NCBI RefSeq assembly: GCF_014203015.1
Contig: NZ_JACHIB010000014.1
Location: 62,001-126,000 of the forward strand
Source of the DNA: Castellaniella defragrans
GTDB lineage: Bacteria > Pseudomonadota > Gammaproteobacteria > Burkholderiales > Burkholderiaceae_B
Reading direction: 5' to 3'
Length of the DNA stretch: 64,000 nucleotides
The translations under genes and the position numbers were made by a program. A model generated the notes under the pieces. It did not search any database. It was not told where the DNA came from and saw only the letters and a list, made by a program, of their open reading frames with translations. This document shows positions 48,166 to 56,043 of the stretch, piece after piece (the first letter of the stretch is position 1; every line of letters begins with the position of its first letter).

Positions 48166-49341
48166 TCAGAAGCTGTGGCTCAGGCCGACGCCTGCTTCGG
48201 TGCCCTTCAGGTCCCTCACGTAGGCCAGGTTCCTGCCGTACGTGCCGTAGGCATAGACGCTGGTGCGCTTGGACAGCGGGTACATGTAGTTCAGGTGATA
48301 CGTGCTGATGCTGCCGGAGAGATCGCCGGCCGCTCCGCCCGGCGCCAGGTCGTCGGCGTTCGAGGTCGAATATCCCCAGCCCGCGTACAGCGTGCCTCCC
48401 GCCACGGGCGCGCTCAGGCCGACGTGGTAGTTGTTCGACTTGAAGTCCGTGCCGAAGAAGTTCCCCAGGCCCAGGCCCTCGAAATCGGCGAAGTCCTCGA
48501 CGCTGCCGCCCCAGCCGATCTTGCCGTGGCGGTCCTGGCCGTAGGCCAGGGACAGCTTCACGACCTCGAAGTCGTAGGAGCCGTTGATCTGCCAGTTCGT
48601 GGCCGCGGAGGCGTCGCCCCCGCCGATGTCGTCGCCGTACACGCTCTGGCGGTCATAGCTGGCGCCCGCGCTGATCGAGCCGCCGGCATAGAGCAGGCCC
48701 AGCGAGACGCGGGAGCCGCGGTCGTCGAACGAGACGCCGTTGGCGCGGCCCACCGTGGCCGAAGCCGCGTAGCCGTCGGCCGTCAGCCGGCCGCTGTCGC
48801 CCGTCCCGTACATCACGATGGCCTGGAAGCCCGACAGGCTGGGCGTCGTGTACTTGAAGGAATTGTCGACGCGGTTGCCTTCGTTCATGCCCATGGAGCC
48901 GAAGACCTTGTCGGCATCGCCCATGTTGAAGCCGTTGTCCACCAGGAAGGTGTCCACGCCGGCGGAATACTGGCGGCCCATGGTGAGGGAGCCCCAGGCG
49001 TCGCTGGACAGGCCGGCGAACGCCTGGCGGTGGAACTGGCGATCGCTGGAGCTCTGGCCGGTGCCGATGTCGAAGCCCTGCTCCAGCTGGAAGATGGCGC
49101 GCAGGCCGTCGCCCAGGTCTTCGGAGCCCTTCAGGCCGAAGCGGCTGCCGTTGAGGGTCCCGTCGCGCAGGCCCGAGGATTTCGCGGTGGCGTCGGCGCC
49201 GCCGCGATCGTACTTGTAGTTCTGGTAGCCGTAGCCGGCATCCACGATGCCGTACAGCGTGATGGACGTTTCCGCCCGGGCCGCGCCGGCGGCTGCGAAA
49301 CCGGCCAGCAACGCCGCCGCCAATAAGGTTTTCTTCAGCAT
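48166..49341 (-). CDS. general porin (OmpC/Bordetella type), Fur-box controlled
   Basis: A 391-residue trimeric outer-membrane porin. Start MLKKTLLAAALLAGF at 49341 is preceded by GGAG; the signal peptide ends at AAGAARAE. The mature N-terminus TSITLYGIVDAGYGYQ and the C-terminal EAGVGLSHSF, with terminal Phe for BAM recognition, are typical. It is closely similar to porin 2 through the first 80 residues and the core but differs in loops. A strong Fur-type palindrome and TATAAT box lie 127-150 bp upstream, so it is probably iron-regulated. Confidence 0.93.
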   Translation of the reverse strand: MLKKTLLAAALLAGFAAAGAARAETSITLYGIVDAGYGYQNYKYDRGGADATAKSSGLRDGTLNGSRFGLKGSEDLGDGLRAIFQLEQGFDIGTGQSSSDRQFHRQAFAGLSSDAWGSLTMGRQYSAGVDTFLVDNGFNMGDADKVFGSMGMNEGNRVDNSFKYTTPSLSGFQAIVMYGTGDSGRLTADGYAASATVGRANGVSFDDRGSRVSLGLLYAGGSISAGASYDRQSVYGDDIGGGDASAATNWQINGSYDFEVVKLSLAYGQDRHGKIGWGGSVEDFADFEGLGLGNFFGTDFKSNNYHVGLSAPVAGGTLYAGWGYSTSNADDLAPGGAAGDLSGSISTYHLNYMYPLSKRTSVYAYGTYGRNLAYVRDLKGTEAGVGLSHSF

Positions 49342-49467
49342 TCGATACTCCATCCAGGCCTGGCGACATGCATGAGCGGCGCGCGGGTGCTTGTCGACAG
49401 GGCGCAACGACCATCGGCACGGCGTTCTCCCGCTCGCCGGCCGAAAATACATGACATCTCAAACATT

Positions 49468-49491
49468 AATGAGAATCATTCTCGTATTATA
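49468..49491 (-). promoter_or_regulatory. Fur box and -10 of porin 1
   Basis: AATGAGAATCATTCTCGTA (49468-49486) contains the perfect 13-bp palindrome GAGAATCATTCTC, a near-consensus Fur site. On the minus strand TATAAT (49486-49491) immediately precedes it. No good -35 is visible. It lies between the porin 2 terminator and porin 1. Confidence 0.85.
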
Positions 49492-49525
49492 CAGGCTCCA
49501 CCGGAAAAAAATCGAGAATAGACGC

Positions 49526-49553
49526 AAAAAACCACCCCGGAGGGTGGTTTTTT
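49526..49553. terminator. terminator after porin 2
   Basis: A perfect 12-bp stem (AAAAAACCACCC / GGGTGGTTTTTT) with a CGGA loop. It is symmetric, so it can stop transcripts from both sides. Two further perfect hairpins precede it on the porin side: CGGGAGC-CGAA-GCTCCCG (49558-49575) and CGGCCCGG-CGAG-CCGGGCCG (49586-49605). Confidence 0.9.
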
Positions 49554-49636
49554 GCATCGGGAGCCGAAGCTCCCGTCGTTCGTGACGGCCCGGCGAGCCG
49601 GGCCGCATCGCAGCGTGGACACGCCACGCGAAACGA

Positions 49637-50791
49637 TTAGAACTTGTGGTTGATCCCCACGCCGGCTTCGGTACCCGTCAGGTCCTTGACGTAACCAACA
49701 TTCTTCATGTACGAAGCGTAGGTGTACAGGCTGGTGCGCTTGGACAGGGGGTACACGTAGTTCAGCTGGTAGGCGCTGATGTTGTCGGCAGCGTCGCCCC
49801 AACCGCCGTCAGCGACCGAGTCATCCAGGTTGGACGTGGAGTAGTTCCAGCCGGCGTACAGAGTACCGCCACCGATCGGGGCGCTCAGACCAACGTGGTA
49901 GTTGTTGGACTTGAAGTCGTTATAGGAAGCAGGATCCGTGCCGGTTTGCAGAGCCTTCGAATTCGCTTCCGACAGGCCACCGATATAGCTACCAGCATTA
50001 CCGTTCCAACCCAGCTTACCATGACGATCCTGACCATAGGCCAGCGCCAGTTTCACGACTTCAAAGTCGTAGCTGGCGCTCAACTGCCATGAGGTCATGG
50101 CGTCTTGACCCGTCACGCTTTGACGGTCATAGCTGGCGCCGACACCGATCGGGCCATTGGCATAGAGGGCGCCGACGGACACGCGGGAACCACGATCACC
50201 GTAAGAGGTGGAAGTATTACCATCGCGGTTGACCCAGGTACCGCCATCATCGCCCGTGCCGTACAGCACGATGGCCTTGAAGCCGGACAGATCAGGCGTC
50301 ACGTACTTGAAGGAATTTTCGACGCGGGTGCCTTCGCCCAGGCCGACCGAGCCGAAGACCTTATCAGCATCACCCAGGTTCACGCCGTTGGGACCCTGGA
50401 AGGTTTCCGTGCCGGCGGAGTACTGACGACCCATCGTGAAGGTACCCCAGCTGTCGCTGGACAGACCGACGAAGGATTGGCGGGCAAAGCCACGCTGGCC
50501 GTTACCGGCTTGGCTACCCAGATTAACACTGGCTTCCAGTTGGAAGATGGCGCGCAGGCCGTCGCCCAGGTCTTCAGCACCCTTCAGACCCCAACGGCTG
50601 CCGTTGAAGGTACCGTCGCGCAGGCCCGAGGACTTGGCGGTAAGGTCGGCGCCGTTACGATCGTACTTGAAGTTCTGGTAGCCGTAGCCGGTATCCAGGA
50701 TGCCGTACAGCGTCACGGACGTTTCCGCTTGGGCAACACCGGCGGTGGCGAAACCAGCCAGCAGAGCGGCGGCGAGCAGAGTCTTTTTCAT
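49637..50791 (-). CDS. general porin, major form
   Basis: A 384-residue porin paralogous to the neighbour at 48166-49341. Start MKKTLLAAALLAGFATAGVAQAE at 50791 with GGAG upstream. Mature TSVTLYGILDTGYGYQNFKYD and C-terminal GTEAGVGINHKF with a final Phe. Synonymous positions are less GC-saturated than in neighbouring genes, consistent with high expression. No Fur box is seen upstream, so this copy is probably the constitutive major porin. Allows passive entry of small hydrophilic solutes. Confidence 0.94.
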   Translation of the reverse strand: MKKTLLAAALLAGFATAGVAQAETSVTLYGILDTGYGYQNFKYDRNGADLTAKSSGLRDGTFNGSRWGLKGAEDLGDGLRAIFQLEASVNLGSQAGNGQRGFARQSFVGLSSDSWGTFTMGRQYSAGTETFQGPNGVNLGDADKVFGSVGLGEGTRVENSFKYVTPDLSGFKAIVLYGTGDDGGTWVNRDGNTSTSYGDRGSRVSVGALYANGPIGVGASYDRQSVTGQDAMTSWQLSASYDFEVVKLALAYGQDRHGKLGWNGNAGSYIGGLSEANSKALQTGTDPASYNDFKSNNYHVGLSAPIGGGTLYAGWNYSTSNLDDSVADGGWGDAADNISAYQLNYVYPLSKRTSLYTYASYMKNVGYVKDLTGTEAGVGINHKF

Positions 50792-51067
50792 GTAAGAAAT
50801 CTCCGTAGATTTGTGTGAATCAGAGCAGGCCAACAACAACCTGTGCCGCTGCTCTTCCAACTCCGCGATGGGAAGTTGTAGGTATTGCATCAAAAATCCG
50901 GAGCGAACGCCACGTTGACCGGGCCAAAACCGCCAGTTTCCCGGGAAGGCGTTGCTTGTTCACAACATCGGTCCGGACGCCTCCCGGGAGGATCGGGGAT
51001 TACCCTGAACCGGTATCCAATCGTGAAAGTCTGGATCAAACCCTGCGGGCGGCGATCCGGCCCACCC

Positions 51068-51391
51068 TCACGCCAGCACATCGAGCCCATGCTTCTTGAC
51101 GACCTGCAGCAGGCGCGCAGCCATGCCGCTGGGTTGTTTGGCACCGCTTTCCCACTTTTGTACGGTCGACGTGCTCGTGTTCAGGTACTTGGCAAATACG
51201 GACTGGCTGACCTGTGCGTCTTTGCGAATCTGGACGACGGCCTTGGCATCGAGCCGGGGCGCCGCCGCAAGACACATCGCATCGAAATCCCGCAGGGTCC
51301 GTTTGGTCACCACGCCGGCCCGGTGAAGGCCCGTGGCTGCGCTATGAATCGCTTCGAACGCATCGCTCTTGAAGTGGGGCTTAGTCGTCAT
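51068..51391 (-). CDS. XRE-family antitoxin of RelE/HigB-type module (copy 2)
   Basis: A 107-residue HTH antitoxin. The C-terminal HTH is VVQIRKDAQVSQSVFAKYLNTSTSTVQKWESGAKQPSG. It matches copy 1 (27885-28208) in length, N-terminal LHRxGxxxKRxxRxxD region, HTH (LNTSxSTVxKWExGxKxPSG) and C-terminus. It overlaps the toxin gene by 11 bp. Expected to repress from the palindrome at 51778-51792. Confidence 0.88.
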   Translation of the reverse strand: MTTKPHFKSDAFEAIHSAATGLHRAGVVTKRTLRDFDAMCLAAAPRLDAKAVVQIRKDAQVSQSVFAKYLNTSTSTVQKWESGAKQPSGMAARLLQVVKKHGLDVLA

Positions 51392-51752
51392 GGCTGAAAA
51401 CCTCCAGGATTTCCTTCAGAACCAGTAGATCATCAAGCTGCTCGTCACGCATGGCAGCATACTGGGCGGCCAGCAGCTTGAAAGCGGCCTCTTCCGCCTG
51501 GTCAATATTTTCACGATCGCTCTTTGCGTACAGGTAGACGAAAAACCACCAATCCGCCACTTGCTCAACCACGATGCTGCGGTGCATGTTCTTGTTGAGC
51601 CGCTTCTTCCAGACGCCACCGCCCAGATTGGCGCCTTTCCCCTGTGTCAGATCGAAGCCCGCCTGAAACAGTTCCAAGTCGGAAATCCGCGCCTTGGCCG
51701 CCAGTTTGGCGAATGCCTTGGTCTTGAAAAAACGGGGGTTGCCTTTGCTCAT
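51381..51752 (-). CDS. RelE/HigB-type toxin, copy 2
   Basis: A 123-residue toxin starting MSKGNPRFFKTKAFAKLAAKA. FFKTKAF, LGGGVWKKRLN and WWFFVYLYAKSDRENI align with RelE/HigB-type motifs and with copy 1 (same length). It lacks the GRGKRGGARTL loop and has NKNMHRSIVVEQV instead, so specificity may differ. The longer upstream frame is rejected because it would cover the operator and a flanking element. Confidence 0.85.
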   Translation of the reverse strand: MSKGNPRFFKTKAFAKLAAKARISDLELFQAGFDLTQGKGANLGGGVWKKRLNKNMHRSIVVEQVADWWFFVYLYAKSDRENIDQAEEAAFKLLAAQYAAMRDEQLDDLLVLKEILEVFSHDD

Positions 51753-51777
51753 CAACGCCACCTGTCGTGTTAAATTG

Positions 51778-51792
51778 TAGCACTGAGTGCTA
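51778..51792. promoter_or_regulatory. operator candidate of TA module copy 2
   Basis: TAGCACTGAGTGCTA is a perfect palindrome with 7-bp arms, 25 bp before the toxin start. Its CACTnAGTG core equals that of the copy 1 operator. Confidence 0.65.
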
Positions 51793-51862
51793 TAAACATG
51801 AAGAACGATCAGAACTCCACGCAGTATCCATGACAAGCGGTTTATCCTTCTGCCGACACAGA

Positions 51863-51897
51863 CCGTTCTGACCGAATTTGCCATTGGGGGAAATCCC
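51863..51897 (+). repeat. TA-flanking element, divergent copy 3
   Basis: ACCGTTCTGACCG followed by TTTGCCATTGGGGGAAAT resembles the core of copies 1 and 2 with short gaps. It has the same orientation relative to its TA module, pointing away. Similarity is weaker than between copies 1 and 2 and could be chance. Confidence 0.3.
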
Positions 51898-51924
51898 ATC
51901 ACCCCCGCCTTCCGGAGCCTTCCC

Positions 51925-53085
51925 TTGCCCGCCCTGAACCAGATCACCTGCGTCGAGGACTTTCGCCGCCTCGCGCGGCGCCGCGTGCCGCGCATGTTCT
52001 ACGACTACATGGATTCCGGATCCTGGACCGAATCCACCTACCGGGCCAACGAAGCCGACCTGCAGGCGCTGAAGTTCCGCCAGCGGGTGGCGGTGGACAT
52101 CGCCCGGCGCAGCCTGCGGGCGCGCCTGCTGGGCGAGGACGTGGCGATGCCGCTGGCGCTGGCGCCCACGGGGCTGACGGGCATGCAGCGCGCCGACGGC
52201 GAGATCCTGGCCGCGCGGGCGGCGGAGCGCTTCGGCGTGCCGTTCACGCTGTCGACGATGAGCATCTGCTCGATCGAGGACGTGGCGGCCCGCACCAGCC
52301 GGCCGTTCTGGTTCCAGCTGTACGTGATGCGCGACCGCGAGTTCATCGGCCGGCTGATCGACCGTGCCCGCGCGGCGCGCTGCTCGGCCCTGATGGTGAC
52401 GCTGGACCTGCAGGTGATGGGGCAGCGGCACAAGGACATCCGGAACGGCCTGTCCACGCCGCCGCGCCCGACGCTGGCCAACCTGGCGAACCTGGCGCTC
52501 AAGCCGCAGTGGTGCCTGGAGATGCTGCGCACGCCCCGGCGCGCGTTCGGCAACATCGTGGGCCACGCCAAAGGCGTGGCGGACATGCGTTCCCTGGCGT
52601 CCTGGACGGCGGAGCAGTTCGACGCCACGCTGAACTGGAGCGACCTGGCCTGGATCAAGGAGCGCTGGGGCGGCAAGCTGATCGTCAAGGGCATCATGGA
52701 CGCGCAGGACGCGCGCTGCGCGGTGGACGCGGGGGCGGACGCGCTGGTGGTGTCGAACCACGGCGGACGCCAGCTGGATGGCGCGCCCTCGTCGATCGCC
52801 GCCCTGCCCGCCATCGCGCAGGCCGTGGGCGGGCGCATCGAGGTCTGGATGGACGGCGGCGTGCGCAGCGGCCAGGACACGCTGCGCGCCCTGGCGCTGG
52901 GCGCGCGCGGAGTGCTGATCGGCCGGGCGTTCCTGTACGCACTGGCCGCGCGCGGCGAGGCCGGCGTGCTGCGCTGCCTGGAAATCCTGGCCAACGAACT
53001 GGACGTGACCATGGCCTTCTGCGGCCGCACGCGCATCCAGGACGTGGACCGCCGCGTACTGACGAATCCGGAGGCCGCATGCTGA
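51925..53085 (+). CDS. lldD: alpha-hydroxy-acid dehydrogenase, L-lactate dehydrogenase (LldD)-like
   Basis: A 386-residue FMN TIM-barrel enzyme. It starts with TTG at 51925 (PALNQITCVEDFRRLARRRVPRMFYDYMDSGSW), with GGAG 8-10 bp upstream and no better start in frame. FMN/substrate motifs are LALAPTGLTGMQRADGE, WFQLYVMRD, VTLDLQVMGQRHKD, and the catalytic His in SNHGGRQLDGAPSS, then WMDGGVRSGQDTLRALALGA. Electrons probably go to the quinone pool from L-lactate or a similar hydroxy acid. It overlaps the next gene by 7 bp. Confidence 0.9.
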   Translation: MPALNQITCVEDFRRLARRRVPRMFYDYMDSGSWTESTYRANEADLQALKFRQRVAVDIARRSLRARLLGEDVAMPLALAPTGLTGMQRADGEILAARAAERFGVPFTLSTMSICSIEDVAARTSRPFWFQLYVMRDREFIGRLIDRARAARCSALMVTLDLQVMGQRHKDIRNGLSTPPRPTLANLANLALKPQWCLEMLRTPRRAFGNIVGHAKGVADMRSLASWTAEQFDATLNWSDLAWIKERWGGKLIVKGIMDAQDARCAVDAGADALVVSNHGGRQLDGAPSSIAALPAIAQAVGGRIEVWMDGGVRSGQDTLRALALGARGVLIGRAFLYALAARGEAGVLRCLEILANELDVTMAFCGRTRIQDVDRRVLTNPEAAC

Positions 53086-54308
53086 ATCTCCTCTGGCTCG
53101 GATTCTTTCTCGTCGCGGCGGCCGCCGCGCTGTTCCAATGGCTGGTCCTGGGCGATCCGACCGTGTTCGCCCGCCTGATCACCAGCCTGTTCGACATGGC
53201 GGACCTGTCGGTCAAGCTGATGCTGATGTTGTTCGGCACGCTGACGCTGTGGATGGGCTTCCTGAAGATCGCCGAGTCGGCCGGGCTGGTGGCCGGCCTG
53301 GCGCGGCTGCTGGGGCCGCTGTTCCGCCGCCTGATGCCGGACGTGCCGGCCGGGCACCCCGCCCTGGGCCTGATCACGCTGAACTTCGCCGCCAACGCGC
53401 TGGGGCTGGACAATGCCGCCACTCCGATCGGCCTGCGGGCCATGCACGCGCTGCAGACGCTGAACCCCGAACCCAAGTCCGCCAGCAACGCGCAGATCCT
53501 GTTCCTGGTGCTGAACGCCTCGTCGCTGACGCTGCTGCCGGTGACGATCTTCATGTACCGGGCGCAGCAGGGCGCGGCCGATCCGACGCTGGTGTTCCTG
53601 CCGATCCTGCTGGCGACCTCGGCCTCGACGCTGACGGGCCTGCTGGCGGTGGCCTTCATGCAGCGGCTGCGGCTGCACGACCCCGTGGTGCTGGCCTGGC
53701 TGGGCAGCGGCGCGCTGCTGCTGGGCGGCTTCATGGCGCTGCTGGCGTCCATGAGCGCCGCGGCCGTGGCCGCCCTGTCCTCGCTGCTGGGCAACCTGGT
53801 GGTCTTCGGCATTCTCGTCGCCTTCCTGATCGCCGGCGCCTGGAAGCGCATCCCCGTCTACGAAAGTTTCATCGAGGGCGCGAAGGACGGCTTCGACGTC
53901 TGCAAGGGACTGCTGCCCTACCTGGTGGCCATGCTGTGCGCGGTGGGCGTGCTGCGCGCCTCCGGGGCGCTGGACGTGCTGCTGGACGGCATCCGCTGGC
54001 TGGCGCACGCGGCCGGCCTGGACGGGCGTTTCGTCGACGCCCTGCCGACCGCCCTGGTCAAGCCGTTTTCCGGCAGCGCGGCGCGCGCCATGATGATCGA
54101 GACCATGCAGCACTTCGGGCCGGACAGCTTCCCCGCCCTGCTGGCCGCGACCGTCCAGGGCAGCACCGAGACGACCTTCTACATCCTGGCGGTGTATTTC
54201 GGCGCGGTCGGCGTCCAGCGCGCGCGCCACGCCGTGGGCTGCGCGCTGCTGGCCGACCTGGCGGGCGTGCTGGCCTCGATCGGCGTGTGCTACTGGTTCT
54301 TCGGGTAG
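53079..54308 (+). CDS. nucleoside-recognition (Gate) domain membrane protein, SpmA-SpmB fusion type
   Basis: A 409-residue integral membrane protein with two Gate domains. The first half (LMLMLFGTLTLWMGFLKIAESAGLV, ITLNFAANALGLDNAATPIGLRAM) resembles SpmA; the second (KRIPVYESFIEGAKDGFDVCKGLLPYLVAMLCAVGVLRASGALD, KPFSGSAARAMM) resembles SpmB. SpmA/B names come from Bacillus spore maturation, but this organism would not sporulate. The transport function is unknown. Its ATG overlaps the lldD-like gene by 7 bp, suggesting joint expression. Confidence 0.88.
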   Translation: MLNLLWLGFFLVAAAAALFQWLVLGDPTVFARLITSLFDMADLSVKLMLMLFGTLTLWMGFLKIAESAGLVAGLARLLGPLFRRLMPDVPAGHPALGLITLNFAANALGLDNAATPIGLRAMHALQTLNPEPKSASNAQILFLVLNASSLTLLPVTIFMYRAQQGAADPTLVFLPILLATSASTLTGLLAVAFMQRLRLHDPVVLAWLGSGALLLGGFMALLASMSAAAVAALSSLLGNLVVFGILVAFLIAGAWKRIPVYESFIEGAKDGFDVCKGLLPYLVAMLCAVGVLRASGALDVLLDGIRWLAHAAGLDGRFVDALPTALVKPFSGSAARAMMIETMQHFGPDSFPALLAATVQGSTETTFYILAVYFGAVGVQRARHAVGCALLADLAGVLASIGVCYWFFG

Positions 54309-54320
54309 GGGCGCCCCGCC

Positions 54321-55340
54321 CTAGCCCGGCACTCCGACGCTGGCCAGCGCCCGCAGGGGGCCGGCTTCGCGGATGGCGTCGATCTGGGCGGGGTCGCGCA
54401 CGTAGAAGGTGCCGCCGAAGGACAAGGCGTTCAGGGACACGCCCTGGAAATGCTCCTGGCTGCGGGGCAGCACCAGCATCCAGCCGTCGCCGACCAGCAT
54501 GTTGCAGGGCGGCAGCAGGCCGTCGGCGCCCGGGCGCAGGTCGAGCGCGGCGCAGGCCTGGCCGAAGGCGATCAGCATGGCACGGGCGCTGGACCCGGCA
54601 TCGGCGCCCAGGCCGGCGTCCACGCGCACGAAGCAGTGCGCCAGATCCAGCGCGGGATGGCGCACGATGGCGCCCTGCGCCTGGTCGGCCGGCAGGCCGG
54701 CCGCCAGGGCGCGCAGCGAGACGTTGCCCGGCGCATCGGGGATCCACTGGACGTGCTTGTGCCGCTGGCTCGCGCCCGCGGCGGCGCCGCCGTTGTAGAA
54801 GCCCAGGCCGCCCTCCGCCGACAGGATGGAGGCCAGGGCCCGGAAGTCGATCTCCTCCAGCGGCGAGAGCTGCTCGGCGAACGCGCGCCGGGCCAGCACC
54901 AGGTGGTGCAGGCACACCGGGAACTTGTTGAGGATGGCCGCGTGATGCTCCCCCACCGGGCCGACGAGCAGGGCGGGATCGGGTTTCAGGAAGGGATTGA
55001 AGTCCGGATCGCGCGGCCCGCCGGGCAGCACGACGGCCTGCCGGGCCGAGGGCGCGGGGGCGCCCGCCGCCGCGCTCCGCGCGGCAGGATCTCCGGCCGC
55101 ATCCGGGACGGCAGGCCCCCCGGCGGCCTCGCCCCGGGCGGCGGCGTCCCTGGCGGCCGCATCCTTGGCAATCTCCCTGGCGGCCGCATCCTTGGCGGCC
55201 AGGGCGGCCACCCAGCGGATGGTGAAGGGCAGGCCCTGGTCCTGGATCAGGACTTCCTCGGCCACGATGGGCTGCAGCTCGCCCGAGGCGATGGCCTGGC
55301 TGCTGCGCGCGCGTACGGCATCCATGAAGTTAGAATGCAT
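54321..55340 (-). CDS. ATP adenylyltransferase / Ap4A phosphorylase-like protein
   Basis: A 339-residue HIT-superfamily protein. The catalytic HxHxQ is HKHVQ in SQRHKHVQWIP; FNPFLKPDPALL and HHAAILNKFPVCLHHLVL are Apa1/2-type signatures. These enzymes split diadenosine tetraphosphate by phosphorolysis, lowering an alarmone. Between about residues 47 and 105 an Ala-rich segment (AKDAAAREI AKDAAARDA…), encoded by a 27-bp tandem repeat, interrupts the N-terminal region. Start MHSNFMDAVRARS at 55340. Confidence 0.85.
   Translation of the reverse strand: MHSNFMDAVRARSSQAIASGELQPIVAEEVLIQDQGLPFTIRWVAALAAKDAAAREIAKDAAARDAAARGEAAGGPAVPDAAGDPAARSAAAGAPAPSARQAVVLPGGPRDPDFNPFLKPDPALLVGPVGEHHAAILNKFPVCLHHLVLARRAFAEQLSPLEEIDFRALASILSAEGGLGFYNGGAAAGASQRHKHVQWIPDAPGNVSLRALAAGLPADQAQGAIVRHPALDLAHCFVRVDAGLGADAGSSARAMLIAFGQACAALDLRPGADGLLPPCNMLVGDGWMLVLPRSQEHFQGVSLNALSFGGTFYVRDPAQIDAIREAGPLRALASVGVPG
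55147..55196. repeat. 27-bp tandem repeat in the Ap4A phosphorylase-like gene
   Basis: A 23-bp exact repeat (55147-55169 and 55174-55196, pattern TCCCTGGCGGCCGCATCC…) at 27-bp spacing, flanked by degenerate copies. It encodes repeating nonapeptides AKDAAARxx and keeps the frame, so copy number could vary by whole codons. Confidence 0.7.
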
Positions 55341-55482
55341 GTTCCTCCCCCTGCATGGGCGCTTGTCGTCCCGCCGGCCGCATCGGCGGATTCCGCAGGG
55401 CGCCGGCGATTTTTCCCGATTGTAGGAGATCGCCGCCAAAGATGCCCGTTCAGGGGATGAAAACCGCACATGGAGACGTTTC

Positions 55483-56013
55483 ATGTTTTCCTGCCCACGC
55501 ATGCGGACCCTGATCCGAAGCGCCCTCGCCACGGGGGCGGGCCTCTGGCTGGCGGGCTGCGCCAGCATCGCCGCCACCCCGCCGGGCACGCCGCTGGCCC
55601 AGGTGAGCGCGCAGTTCGGCGCGCCCACCCTGCAATGCACCGACCGCCAGGGCAGAAACCGCGTCGTCTGGTCGCAGCAACCGCTGGGGCAGTATGCCTG
55701 GGGCGCCACGGTGGACGCCGGCGGCCTCGTCCAGGGCATCGAGCCCATCCTGACCGACGAGCATTTCCAGGTGCTGAAGCAGGGCGAATGGACGGCCGAC
55801 CAGGTGCGCTGCGAGTTCGGCCCGCCCGCCATCGTCGACACGGCCGGCCTGCCCAGCGTGCGCCAGATCGTCTGGAGCTACCGCTACAAGCAGGACCACG
55901 TCTGGAATTCGCTGATGTACGTGTTCATGGGGCCCGACGGGACGCGGGTCACGCGCTTTCATCCGGGGCCCGATCCCATGTACGACCGCGAGGACGCGTA
56001 CCCGAGGCTCTGA
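55483..56013 (+). CDS. hypothetical lipoprotein
   Basis: A 176-residue exported protein. The lipobox LAGC (in ATGAGLWLAGCASI) predicts cleavage before Cys27 and lipidation. The mature region has two repeat-like halves (AQVSAQFGAPTLQC and DQVRCEFGPPAIVD), similar to SmpA/OmlA-like folds that pack as short beta sheets. Start MFSCPRMRTL with GGAG upstream. No function is assigned. It stands alone, between a divergent Ap4A phosphorylase-like gene and a convergent MFS gene. Confidence 0.82.
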   Translation: MFSCPRMRTLIRSALATGAGLWLAGCASIAATPPGTPLAQVSAQFGAPTLQCTDRQGRNRVVWSQQPLGQYAWGATVDAGGLVQGIEPILTDEHFQVLKQGEWTADQVRCEFGPPAIVDTAGLPSVRQIVWSYRYKQDHVWNSLMYVFMGPDGTRVTRFHPGPDPMYDREDAYPRL

Positions 56014-56043
56014 GCCCGCGCGAGACTCTGAGCCCGCGCCGGC

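Noticed and set aside
46850-51752. The TA-rich segment as a prophage or integrative element
   Set aside because: No integrase, transposase, structural or conjugation genes, and no clear boundary repeats other than the short TA-flanking element; porins in it look chromosomal.
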